A stretch of DNA of 64,000 bases from Metridium senile (taxonomy: Eukaryota > Cnidaria > Anthozoa > Actiniaria > Metridiidae): contig OX459097.1 of the NCBI GenBank assembly GCA_949775045.1, positions 10,403,619 through 10,467,618 on the forward strand, read 5' to 3'. Positions 35,228-46,590 of the stretch are shown in pieces. The number at the start of each line of letters is the position of its first letter. The first letter of the stretch is position 1. The notes beneath the pieces were generated by a model. It was not told the origin of the DNA. It searched no databases and saw nothing but the letters and a program-made list of their open reading frames with translations. Both the position numbers and the translations under genes were made by a program.

Positions 35228-35516
35228 TCATATGTGTCTCAGACAATCATTGACAAAACTGTTGGCACGATTGTTGATTTTGTTATGTTCCTATATCTGT
35301 AATACCCCCCCTCCCCCTGTCAATGTTGCTGGAGGGGTATATGAACCTTGTCAATCGCGGGAAACATTTCCAACTCTTGTACTCTTTCATGAAAAACAGC
35401 AACATTGTATTGGGGGAGGGGGGTAGACAAACTTATCCTCATAAATGAAAAAAATGATAGACCCACAAAAAAGTGTCCGAAATGTGATCGTGCCAACACA
35501 TTTTGGCAATGATTGT
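35228..35516. other. Nested hairpin, unit 2, right outer arm truncated
   Basis: Same inner and outer arms as unit 1, but homology stops inside the right outer arm at aatgattgt. Beyond this lies unrelated DNA (agctacatgtatgcataaag). This is the right edge of the tandem repeat. Confidence 0.65.
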
Positions 35517-36208
35517 AGCTACATGTATGCATAAAGCTACTCTATGTTAGACACTGTTACCTTTAAGACGCACCATGACATAGTGGATAGCTTGGCTCTT
35601 TGAGCAAGCTTGCCACAAAAAGTGTTATCAGAATAGTTTTCCAAAGTAACCCATTTGGCAAAATCAAATTTGAGTTTGTAGTTGTAGAAAATTGTAAAGC
35701 CTGTTTGGATACTCTCTTCACACATGGTTTTGACTAATCACAGTTTATGTACTATACCATTTTTTTTAGAAATATTCGTGTTCTTATGATTTGTAAGGAT
35801 AGTATTCATTCTGACGCTTGTGATTATAATATGTAAATACAATTTTTTTGTTTTGTTTACAAACATACTGCTATAAGTAATAATCTAAACAATTGTCAGA
35901 AACATCTTTTAATATATCTCAGAATAGCCTCCTCCGCATGCAACTCTTGACTCTGGGCTTCCTTTGTTGACTCTGGGCTTCCTGTGGCGGAACAAATGGT
36001 GGGGGGGAGGGGGTGAGGGAGAGAGAAAAAAAGAGGAGGAGTTGCCTGCCAAATATCGAAGCATTGGACCACGTCCTTCACCGTTTGGACTTTGTAATTC
36101 ACCCGGGGTCCCATGGGCAAATATTTGCTCGATAAAAAGTACTACTAGGGTTAGCTGGGGAAGCGTTAGTCGGAGCTCGGGAAATGGCGTACGCCAATAA
36201 GTTGTACA

Positions 36209-36398
36209 TTGTGTTTGAACCGAAGAATTGAATGTTTGAACCGAAGAATTGGATGTTTATATCGAACGATTGAATGTTTGAATCGAAGAATTGAATGTTT
36301 GAACCGAAGAATTGAATGTTTATATCGAACTATTGAATGTTTGAACCGAAGAATTGAATGTTTATATCGAACGATTGAATGTTTGAATCGAAGAATAG
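36209..36398. repeat. 21-bp minisatellite, array 1
   Basis: About nine units of two alternating monomers, gaatgtttgaaccgaagaat(t) and gaatgtttatatcgaacgat(t). The period is a multiple of three, so both strands stay open and read seven-residue repeats (IECLNRR / IECLYRT on +). The right edge is tagcgctgcg. Confidence 0.88.
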
Positions 36399-37079
36399 CG
36401 CTGCGTGCCCAACCTAAAAATAGATTTAATCGGCTTAGGACCCCCCGCATGGGTCGGACAAACACAGTGAGATATTACAAAGCAAAGTATGTGTTTAGCA
36501 ACCAAATCGACAACGTTTTTCAATATTATGACTTTAAAATGGTCACAACCAAACACTAATGTTGGGGAGACGTGCAATAGTGATTCCAGGTATCCCTAGA
36601 AGCTTCATCAGGCACTTAAAAAGCTGCAAGCAGAAGGGAAAAACGTTTTTTTGCCGCAGTGGCTATTCGTAGTGGCTATTCTTATTTAGATTTTCACAGT
36701 GATTCTGTATTATTTCAGTAAAGAAGATACGATATATTCGTTAAGATGGAGTAAGCGATTATCGTAAGCTATGTTAAACTGATTCAGAGTAATTCTATGA
36801 GTCAGTACATAGTAGGCAAATGACTCATTTCGGGACACTTAGAATTTTGTTCAACTCGATCGTACACGACTGTAAATGTCACGCACTTAATATTAGGACT
36901 TCGATGACATTAATTACAACTTTAATAGTATTGTATACAATAAGAAAACGTGAAAAAAGAGATATTTGTTTCGGACTGAGTTTGAAGAACTATTATTTAT
37001 CTATCATTTCGACGAAGTACGGCAAAGCGATTCAAAGACTTCCTTTAATACGCGGACTTTTGTTTGCTATTCGTACATA

Positions 37080-38268
37080 GTTGAATAGATTTGGAATATC
37101 ATGTGAAGGGAATACTCTCCATCCTTTCTCAGGCGGTACAAACACTGATTGCCCCCGAAATAAACTTTTACTGGTAATTGATCTTTGTCAGTTTTAGCCT
37201 TTAGCCATTTAGGGGTGGACCATTAGAAGTTGGGGGAGGGGGGGTGGCAATATTTTTGTGTAGGTTATTTTTTTTTTGCCGTACGGGTTGTGCAAGATTT
37301 TTTTTTTGACCAGAGAGGTCTTGCACGTTTTTTTTTTTTTACAGAATTTTGTTCTCTGAAATTCAAAGCAAAAACAACTGTTTGTGTTTTGGTTAAACTT
37401 TTGAAAAGTCCGTTTTTCCGTTTTATTTATTAGTCCGGTGCAACGAGCTGGTATTTCGCGACTTTGCTCAGTTAACTTTCGGGCGATTTCTTCACTTTTT
37501 GTCGGGAAAACACACCGAGGTCGACTTGGGGCAAGTCTATGTCTTGGTATATTTTGTATACTGATACAAAGAGCGTAAGTAATTTTCGCGTTTTTGATGC
37601 CTCAAAGTCTCGAATTTTTCAGTGTTTTTGATGTCTCAAAGTCTCGGATTTTCGTGTTTTCGTGATTTGATACCCGTGATTTTCGCAGTTACTTTGCAAT
37701 TTTTTTGTCGGGAAAACACACCGAGGTCGACTTGAACAAAGAGCGTAAGTCTAAGATTTTTGTGTTTTTGATGTCTCAAAGTCTCGGATTTTCGTGTTTT
37801 TGATGCCTCAAAGTCTCGGATTTTCGTGTTTTTAATGTCTCGGAGTCTAGAATTTTTAAACACAATAAATGCATGAGCTGATATATTTCTAGAATCTCAG
37901 GCTCGGATTTTAAAATTTTAGCATTCGCTACCCCTCAAGGTTCTGCACGTTTTTGTTTTTTTAACTTTGCTCTGTGTAGGATTTTTTTTTTGGGCACATT
38001 GGCCTTGCACGTTTTTTATTTTGGGAATTGCCACCCCCCTCCCCCAACTTCTAATGGTCCACCCCTTAGAACAGGCTAAACAACCCTTGACACGTGTGAG
38101 CAATTCACCCCGTTTACCGCTCTGTTTTAGGCCTCTACACTTGAGCCACCGCTTCAGTTGATCAACAGTGTATTCGTCTGCATTATTGGTAAATTTTGAG
38201 CCAGGAACGTTGTCTTCTTCAGTTAAAATAACTATTTTACTACGACCGAAACTACTTGAAGTTTCCAT
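37080..38268 (-). pseudogene. SAP-domain reading frame interrupted by a MITE
   Basis: From ATG at 38268 (METSSSFGRSK) the frame runs through a SAP motif (YTVDQLKRWLKCRGL, GKRGELLTRVKGCL) to about 38069. There an 854-bp MITE (37212-38065) is inserted. Beyond the MITE the frame resumes without loss (KAKTDKDQLPVKVYF) and ends at a TAG near 37078. SAP modules bind DNA. N-terminal SAP segments of this style occur in cnidarian transposon- or recombinase-related proteins. A hAT-like MITE also sits about 18 bp upstream of the ATG. With no further domain visible I treat it as a broken exon; the parent family is not identified. Confidence 0.6.
37212..38065. mobile_element. 854-bp GGGGTGGACCATT MITE with TTA target duplication
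   Basis: Inverted ends ggggtggaccattagaagtt and complement, with TTA outside both ends (37209-37211, 38066-38068). The interior has poly-T blocks and about 33-bp direct repeats containing tttttgatgtctcaaagtct. The ends match the element at 46170-46409. A TTA duplication fits PIF/Harbinger-type transposition. Confidence 0.8.
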
Positions 38269-38285
38269 ACAAATTACTGTAAAAG

Positions 38286-38665
38286 AGGGTCCTGAAGGGG
38301 GGTATCCAATCCCAATTCCCAATCAATTTTTTATCAAAATCCCAATTACCACAGGAAGCCCAAACATTAACCACAGGAAGCCCAAACATTAACCACAGGA
38401 AGCCCAAATTGAATACTAACCACAGGAAGCCCAAGATAGTTCGATTTTCTCTTCTAGTCTACTAAAACGACGTAAAATGTTGCAAATTACTCAATTTAAA
38501 ACATTATTTTAGCATCTAAAGAGAAAACGAATGGACAAGAAATAGCCAAATCCTATGGACAAATCCCAATCCCAATGGACAAATCCCAATCCCAATGGGC
38601 AAATCCCAATTCCCAGCCTCGAAAAAAGGCAAATCCCAATTCCCAATTTACCCCTTCAGGACCCT
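38286..38665. mobile_element. 380-bp hAT-like MITE, duplication GTAAAAG
   Basis: Ends agggtcctgaagggg and complement, flanked by tgtaaaag (left) and cgtaaaag (right), a 7-of-8 match. The interior is rich in aatcccaat and cacaggaagcccaa repeats. The 8-bp duplication and AGGG ends suggest a hAT-type element. Confidence 0.72.
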
Positions 38666-38743
38666 CGTAAAAGTATACTATTTCCGGTTTGAATGTCCGA
38701 CCTCGCCATGGGGAGCAATTTACGTGACGTCAAGTGCGCGCAG

Positions 38744-39086
38744 CGCTATTGAATGTTTATATCGAACTATTGAATGTTTGAATCGAAGAATTGAATGTTT
38801 ATATCGAACTATTGAATGTTTGAACCGAAGAATTGAATGTTTATATCGAACGATTGAATGTTTAAATCGAAGAATTGAATGTTTGAACCGAAGAATTGAA
38901 TGTTTATATCGAACCATTGAATGTTTGAACCGAAGAATTGAATGTTTATATCGAACGATTGAATGTTTGAATCGAATAATTGAATGTTTATATCGAACTA
39001 TTGAATGTTTGAACCGAAGAATTGAATGTTGATATCGAACTATTGAATGTTTGAACCGAAGAATTGAATGTTTGAACCGAATTTAA
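38744..39086. repeat. 21-bp minisatellite, array 2
   Basis: About 16 units of the same two alternating monomers as array 1, in the same orientation. The left edge is cgcagcgctatt, the complement of the right edge of array 1. Between the two arrays lie the SAP fragment and two MITEs. Confidence 0.88.
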
Positions 39087-40084
39087 ATTTTGGCACGAAA
39101 TACACGCCGTGCGTCAACGGCCATCGGGCCAAACGGTTCTTGTTGTTGATGAAGGTCACACTGAAGGTCTTCTTCGGCGGAATTCGTAACCACGCTATTA
39201 ATATAACGGCTAAGAATTACTATGGGTTTCTCTTTCGCTTCTTCAACGACTTTAAATGCCTTGTTCTTGATTTCGAGCCTTGAAAACAAATCAGTCTTAG
39301 CTTCGCGCGTGAATGACAGTGGTTTGTCCTTCGAGTTTAGCTACTTCAAAGGAAGCAGTTCAAAAGCAAACTTTATGGCTGTGATAGAGAATTCAAAATC
39401 TTCGAATTTTATATCATAAGAACAGTAACTATCAGCGACTAACGGTTTCAGATTATATAACTTTTCGCTTAGTAAAATCACGCTCCTCGTCTCTCAAGTA
39501 AACAAATTTGTAAGATGCAAATACTATTCCTACCCCTGGTGAGTATTGTTTGGTATGCGCAAGCCGATATGCGCAGTTGGCAAACACCTTGTTCAAATTT
39601 GGCAGGCAACCCCTTCCCAGGCGGCATCGGACACGCTCCACGTGACCCTTTACATCCAATGAGAAGGCTCGATTTACTCGAACTGTTTTGAAGTTTTTTG
39701 CGAACTAAATTTTCCAAGTGTGTCATTTATTTCGCTCATTAAAAAATTATGTTGTACATCTATGCAAAACTTTTCTATGCAATGTGAAGGTGGATACATG
39801 AATTTTGCCTTGATAGATTCTCAAGTACATATAAAGTATTTTAGTACCTAAAATCTGTCCAGTTGTTCAGGTGAGTTTTGTTTTGTTTGGTCGTCGAACT
39901 CTGAATATAGTAGTAACCCATAAAGTCAATCCTACAGCAAACAAAGCTAGAACCCTTCATTTTTTTTGCACAGACACATTCTTTAGATAGCAAACTTGAA
40001 GAAAATGTGAGGGGGCCCCAGGGGGCCTCTTCGTTTTAAGGGTGAAAATCGGCCTTGAAGTTCACGAATATTGCCGTATCGAAG
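39087..40084. other. Non-coding DNA, nothing recognised
   Basis: Short reading frames on both strands overlap and match no family known to me. A small G/C-rich palindrome (gggggccccagggggcc) lies near 40013. Confidence 0.45.
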
Positions 40085-40361
40085 CTTACCACACTAGAAA
40101 TCTGTGGCTTTTGGGCTTCCTGTGTAACTTTTAAAACGGCTCGTTCGAAGCCTGAACGTTCAAATATTGTCCCGTTTGAAATCTTTTCTTCATAGTCAGT
40201 AATATTTTTTTTATCGATAATATAAGTTTATGAGTTTAGGAACATTTTTGTGTGATTTTCTTGGATTTTAGGGGCTATTTAAGGAGGTTTTGAGGATGGC
40301 GAATTTCAACGGTCATCGGCGTGTAATTTCATTGAAAATCACAGATTTCTAGTGTGGTAAG
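40085..40361. mobile_element. MITE with CTTACCACACTAGAAATCTGTG ends
   Basis: The left 22 bp and right 22 bp are exact complements (ttaccacactagaaatctgt and complement). About 230 bp lie between. The target duplication is unclear. Confidence 0.7.
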
Positions 40362-40672
40362 CCTGTGATCTTATGCACATAAAATTGCTCTTCTCTGTGG
40401 ATCCAACAACCCTCTAGATTTTCCAGAAAGCGTGGTTATGTGTATAGGGAATATTATGTGTCGAAAATATTGAAGAAGACCTTTAATATCCATTGAATAA
40501 CAGAGCGACCTAGATGTTTACACTTTGAAATCTAGGTGCTAATGAGTAAAATGTTCAATTAGTACCATCGTGCTTTGCGAGGCGTGTCGACCACCGCCTG
40601 ACCCCTTCCTTTCTTATTTGGGGCCCATTCCTCTCCGGTTCGCATGATAAAGGAAACCCAGCAGGGGACAAA

Positions 40673-41930
40673 GGAAATGAGGCTTATTATGCAAACAGAG
40701 GGAAAACATTCCGTCGCTAAGGACAAAACTACAACTTCATTGACAGCATTTTATAGTCGTTTTTCCAAGTTTTTCTTTTGTAAAATACTAGAATTTTCAA
40801 CTTAATTACCGCTTTCTACGTTATATTTTACAATAGTCAGCCTTTTTTCAATTTTTAGTATTATTTTATTGCGTTTTTGACCTTTACACTGTTCGACTTC
40901 ACGCCCTTTGGCGATGAAATTATGGAGGAGAAAAGCGATTCAAAGTCAGGTAAATTGATCTTTTTAACTAATTGAAAAGAAGTTAGTCTTTTTTAGCCAT
41001 ACATACGACTTCATATAAATTCCTTAATTCATTTTCTATCATTTTGTTGGATATTTTTGTTCAAATCGACCTCACTACGGCATCGAGATATGTTGACATT
41101 TTTGCCGTCAATCTGGTTACGAATCGCTTGCTAGCACTATAAACCTTTAATTTCAATTGTTAATGCTTTTTATTTTTAAAATTCTTTGACAACGTGCTTT
41201 TTAATATTGTTTTACAGATGAAAGAAACAAATAAAACATTCCATGTACCTTTTTCGATAGGGCTTCATTGCTCAAACTATGGTTATAAGAATCGCAGTTA
41301 CTCGCTTTCCGGTCGAAGAACAATTTTTCACTTTAATATATTGAGGTCAATGCCAATTCTATGGACATCCTTCTGAATATAAAGACCTTTTTTTCACTGC
41401 CGTTTCTCTATACATTTCACAATGAACAAAATCAGCAAAATAGTTATCCATTTTTTATAAAACTATCTCTCTTTTTTGCTCTAAGGTGTGTTGTGATAGC
41501 TAATGGCAGCAAAAAGTCTACAAATCTCGATGCCGTAACGAGGTCGATTTGAACAAAAATATCCAACAAAATGATTGATAATTAACTAATTAACTCGTAT
41601 GTATGGCTTAAAATGTGCTAAATTGTTTTCAATTAGTGAAAAAGATGAATTTACCTGACTTTGAATCGCTTTTCTCCTCCATAATTTCATCGCCAAAGGG
41701 AGTGAAGTTGAGCAGTGTAAAGGTCAAAAACGTAATAAAATGCTACTAAAAATTGAAAAAAGGCCAACTATTGTAAAATATAACGTAGAAAGCGGTAATT
41801 TAGTTGAAAATTCTAGTATTTTACAAAGGAAAAAGGCGGAAAACGACTATAAAATGCTGTCAATGAAGTTGTAGTTTTGTCCTTAGCGACGGAATGTTTT
41901 TCCTCTGTTTGCATAATAAGCCTCATTTCC
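40673..41930. mobile_element. 1.26-kb foldback element with arms of about 435 bp
   Basis: Left arm about 40673-41113 and right arm about 41499-41930 are inverted copies along their whole length, for example ggaaatgaggcttattatgc and its complement at the ends. The unique centre of about 385 bp has only a short frame (41221-41373) with no recognised domain. Confidence 0.8.
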
Positions 41931-42617
41931 GTGCGCTATAAAGGCGCGGCTACTAAGTTTTGGCTTTGGTCTATAACAATAAGTTTTTCTATTGCCTTAT
42001 TACTGTTCTTGTTAATGTCATTTTTGGCAGATTTCTGTAATGACTTCTGAGATATATTAAAAGATGTTTCTGACTATTGTTTAGATTATTACTTATAGCA
42101 GTATGTTTGTAAACAAAACAAAAAAATTGTATTTACATATTATAATCACAAGCGTCAGAATGAATACTATCCTTACAAATCATAAGAACACGAATATTTC
42201 TAAAAAAAATTAAATTGTTTCAAGTTTCAATTGGCTAGTCGCTAGTCGGTCCGTTCGGATCATGTCGTAATCGTGTAAAGGCGACACAATCATCGATGCA
42301 AAATCTTCTCAAAATGGTAATTTGCTAGCTTGAAACTCCACACATACCAAACTCTTAGTCCCATTCTTCAATGATGAAGCTTTTGTTATTCATAATAAGC
42401 ATTTTTTGATAGTTTTTGAGTATTTTTTTCTGTGCTTTCTGCCATGTGTCCGCCATCTTGGATTTTTAGCCTTAGAATTTTACTAGCCTCTTCGAGCTAG
42501 CTAGCCACAAAAATCGATTTTGCTCGTATTTTAACCATAGGTAGCCCTAGTCAACATGAAACAAATCATGATGCCTTTAGTTAAGAAAAATATTGCATAT
42601 TTTACGAGAAAAACGCA

Positions 42618-44453
42618 AAAAACGAAATTTCGTCAAATCGCTGCTCCGAGACGCTAATTTTTATGTCAACTTTGACGGCCCCGTATGGCAAAATTAATTA
42701 CTTTAATGACTTTAAACTTTCATAATATTGTTTATTGTCATCTTAACTTTAAACTCAAGTTTTTATAGAAATATCCAGCTACTTAAAGATATTGTTATAT
42801 TTATTATTCTATACTTTTCGCCTTATAAAAAGTAGGGTAAAAACAAAAAAAAAATTTTACTATGTGCAGCACAAAATTTTTAAATAATAATCTAAGTTCT
42901 GAATGTTATGGTATTAAATATTTAGGTGTGAAAAATTCAGCTTGGGTAAATGTAATTGAAAGAAGTTATTGAACTGCGAATTTCACAAAATCATGCTTAT
43001 CATGCACAAGTGTACTGTCGGATAACACATTCAATTTGTCAAGTCGCGGACGTAATTTGCATAAATAATCACATTTTCCTTCTTTTTAACAGCAAAATGC
43101 GATCAAATAAAATCAGTAAAACCCAAGCAATGTTTACATTTTAATTAGTTTTGAAAAATATTGCCGTTTCAATTTCAGCTTATCTCTGAAATACAAACTA
43201 TTAAATGGTTCAAATTTGTACCATTTGCACTGTAATGAATAGCCTCAATAGCTTATATTTATGAGAAACAAAGAAAATCAGGGAGGAGGGAGAAATGGTC
43301 GAAAATATTAGGGAGGAGGGAGAAAAACGGTATAAGATTTGGGAGGAAGGATATTTTAATCCCTGTTTCTGTCCCCTCCACACATGCATGAAATATGAAT
43401 TACTTAATTCTAGTACTCCGGTGTGATTGATATGATTCTGAAACAATTTTCGATCCTCAACAAATTTTAATTTTAATATATGAAATAGATATCTAAAGTA
43501 TGATTTTTTAATTGTGATGATTGATAAAATACCATGAAAGTTTTCACTAGACTAAAAGAATCATCTACTTTTAGTAGTGTTGAACACTCTATTTTAGAGT
43601 GCTTACACTAGAGTGCTTACACTATGTCCATGAAATAGAATCTAAATAGTTACTAACTAATAGTTTTTATTTAGTGACTATTAGTCACTATCACTCAACT
43701 GGAACAGCTTTAGTAACAATAGACCACAATACACAAGGGAACTCAAATACTCAAAACCATAGAAAGTTAATACTTTATTCATTGTGTATTGTTACTAAAG
43801 CTGTTCCAGTTGAGTGATAGTGACTAATAGTCACTAAATAAAAACTATTAGTTAGAAACTATTTAGATTTTATTTCATGGTCATAGTGTAAGCACTCTAT
43901 ACATTTTACTTAGTCATGCACAGCTAAGAGCGGCTACAGATAGCTTTTACAAATGCTATTTTTTGGCTACTTCCCCAATTATGATTTCATATGATTTTTG
44001 ATATGTTGTAGAGGAAGGTTTTCGGATGGGAAAAACGTTAAAAAACCTTCTGTTGCAATTAGCGGTGGGTTGACCCATTTTTTCCGATTGAGTTCCCAGC
44101 TCAATAACTTCGCTCAATAACATTTACCCAAACTGATTTTTTCACGGTTATATATTTAATACCTTAACATTCTGGAAAAATTGTGATTAGCACATAGTAA
44201 AATATGTTTTTGTTTTTGCCCTACTTTTAACAAGGCAAAACGTTTTTACATAGAAAAATAAATAGAACAATATCTTAAATTAACTAGATATTTTTGTAAA
44301 TTCTTGACTTTAAACGTAAGATGACAATAAACAACATAAAGAAGTTTTGGAGTCATTAAAAAAATTAATTTTGTTATACGAGGCCGTCAAAGTTGACAGA
44401 AAAATTAGGATCTCGATCGAAGCAGCGATTTGACGAAATGTTGTTTAAATGTT
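42618..44453. mobile_element. Foldback element with arms of about 360 bp and a nested MITE
   Basis: Left arm about 42618-42985 and right arm about 44085-44453 are inverted and diverged. Shared markers: cgtcaaatcgctgc, tcaactttgacggcc, tgacaataaacaa, and cagcttgggtaaatg / catttacccaaactg. A further inverted copy of part of the arm is at 45405-45565. The MITE at 43611-43897 lies inside. Confidence 0.7.
43611..43897. mobile_element. GAGTGC-end palindromic MITE with TA target duplication
   Basis: The arms of about 120 bp are nearly perfect complements (gagtgcttacactatg-ccat through ctggaacagctttagtaaca). TA lies outside both ends (43609-43610, 43898-43899). A 15-bp partial duplicate of the left end precedes it. 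Same superfamily as 22383-22610. Confidence 0.82.
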
Positions 44454-45108
44454 TTTTCGATGAGTGATTATTTTGATATTTTATTTAATATTCACGCAAG
44501 GAAAAAAATCATATCTCTGCTTCAGAAATGAATTAAGATTTAGTATTTAGCCAGAGGGAAGTGTATAAGGAAAGGTCTTTTATGTAGTATTTTGATGGTA
44601 TTTCGTTTCTCCTGAGTATTGTTTAGGCCGCTGCCCTCTCTCAACATGCAAAAATCGGTGCTTTAGAATATATTTGCAAATTAGTCCAAATCAAACAGAT
44701 TGATTTTCTTTAAAATAGTTTAAATTGTTTTGCAATTGTATGGAGTATATTATGTTGTTAACCGCTTGTCTAGGTCTCGTCGAGTTTTAGAGTTATTCGA
44801 CAAAAAACAATTTGGGCCATATTTGTTTATCGTTGCCAAGGTAACGCTAATCAAGCTAAAATTGGCATCAATCCAAACGTTCATCCAAGCTTAATCACTG
44901 GTCCAAAAACCAAGTATATAGGTGTAAGTTAAGACTATAAATAAGCCAAATTAAAATGAAAGGTACGGTCTGAAGTATACTATAGGAAGCCACCTTTAAA
45001 CTAAAGAATAAATTATTAAATAAATAAATTATTATCTCTTTCTACCTCTCTCTCTCTTTTTTCTCCCTATTTATTTTTGCTGTTTCTCGCTCCTCTCTAA
45101 TCCGTTCC

Positions 45109-45145
45109 TCTCCTCTGTGTGTGTGTGTGTGTGTGTGTGTTTTTT
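45109..45145. repeat. (GT)n microsatellite
   Basis: About 12 GT units between CT-rich DNA and a poly-T run. Confidence 0.85.
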
Positions 45146-45589
45146 TTTTGCTTATTGTGTTCTATTTATTTTAGCTATAAATAAAATAATTAAAAAAGCA
45201 GATAAATAATTTGCAAATTCAACGACTAAAATGAAGCGTACTCACAATTTTATTCACATTCTTACAGTCAAAAACCCTGAATCGTGAACACGTAGAACTC
45301 ACTATTGTTTAGTTTTCGAAATTTGTTTCCATTATTCGATTTGAACTTGGAATATTGAAAACGAAGATTGCTTTATGCAAATTACGTCAGCGACTTGACA
45401 AATTGAATGTATTACCCTACTTTTTATAAGGCGAAAAGTATGACATAAAAACATAGATAGAATAATATCTTTAATAAATGGATATTTCTATAAAAGCTTG
45501 CGTTTAACGCTAAGATGACAATAAACAATATTATGAAAGTTTGGACTCATTAAAATAATTAATTTTGTCAGTTAACAGCTAAATTTTAG

Positions 45590-45985
45590 CAATTTTCTCA
45601 GTTCTCAGTGAAATTTTTCGGTTCTCAGTTAAGCCAATCATTATTTATTAATTCTTATGTTTAATAATTAACAAAAACATATGCGGTTAATAATACAGTA
45701 CTTTTTACCTCAAATACACATAAAACAATCTGTTTTTCGCCATCTGCAGACATATTACAGATACTACAATGACAACATATTACATTTTATTACTTGACAT
45801 GCTGCAATTTTGAAGTGAAATGCCCTAAAAGACAAATTTATTAATTAAAAACAAAGAAATATCAGCTAACAGTTATCTTGTCGATATCAGTTATCAGCTA
45901 AAAAGACACGGAATTCTCAGTTAACAGTTAATTTTTAAGCCGTTTATCAGTTATCAGTTAACCCCATTCAGACCCTCTTTTAACA
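45590..45985. repeat. Region of repeated CAGTTATCAGTTAAC-like motifs
   Basis: Clusters of cagttaacag, cagttctcagt and cagttatcagttaac at both ends (about 45590-45640 and 45875-45965), followed by cccattcagaccctctttt. This looks like a degenerate repeat element; ends not defined. Confidence 0.5.
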
Positions 45986-46169
45986 GTACCGCTTTGATTA
46001 ATGTACGTAAAATCGAGGCTAAAGCTGAACAATAAAGAACTGTATTTCAGTAATGTACTTAGCATATCAGTAACTGTCAATGTTATGTCTGACTCGAGGT
46101 CAAGGAGTATTTTTTTAGACTAAATCTTGCATGTTAATTAAAGTCGATTTACATAAGAAACATTGTTTA

Positions 46170-46195
46170 GGGGTGGACCATTTGACTTTTGAGGT

Positions 46196-46234
<39 letters not shown>

Positions 46235-46409
46235 GGATGATTTTGTCCGTGCAGGAAATTTTTTTTAGCTCGCTGGCATGTGCACGCAATTTATTTTATA
46301 CAAAAGCAAAGATTTCAGTGGCATTCAGTGGAAATTTTGGCTTGCAGGAATTTTTTTTTTCGAAATCATCCACCCCCCCCCCCCCCCCAAAAGTTAAATG
46401 GTCCACCCC
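46170..46409. mobile_element. GGGGTGGACCATT MITE with poly-G core, TTA target duplication
   Basis: Inverted ends ggggtggaccattt and complement, TTA on both sides (46167-46169, 46410-46412), and a run of about 38 G near 46195-46232. The paralogous site at about 55246-55262 reads aagaaacatcgtttagccaa with a single TTA and no element. This shows the exact insertion. Confidence 0.85.
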
Positions 46410-46445
46410 TTAGCAAATCCCTTCCAACTGGTGAAGGTCGAATTA

Positions 46446-46590
46446 GAGTCACTAAACTACCCGTGAAATAGATATTAGACTAATACACCTTAGCAGTCTC
46501 TAATTCCATTGTTTTATGTTGTGTCTATTTTTGTCTATTACACCTTGACTATTTATATAACTTTGTTTCACGGGTTAAATGTCCTCACTC
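46446..46590. mobile_element. GAGTG-end MITE copy 1
   Basis: Ends gagtcactaaactacccgtg and cacgggttaaatgtcctcac then tc, with TA outside. Homologous to 55292-55435 (same insertion, inherited through the segmental duplication) and to 57889-58029. Confidence 0.75.

Larger units (their letters stand above)
35759..42210. mobile_element. 6.45-kb block bounded by 166-bp terminal inverted repeats
   Basis: 35759-35924 and the complement of 42045-42210 match at 165 of 166 positions by eye (one change, caattgtcag versus caatagtcag). Both start atttttttttag-like (a, eight t, ag) and end atatctcagaa on the inside. No target-site duplication is evident outside. The interior holds minisatellites, a SAP-domain fragment, several MITEs and a foldback, and no transposase. 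It is either a large non-autonomous element or two inverted copies of a smaller repeat that bracket older DNA. Confidence 0.65.
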
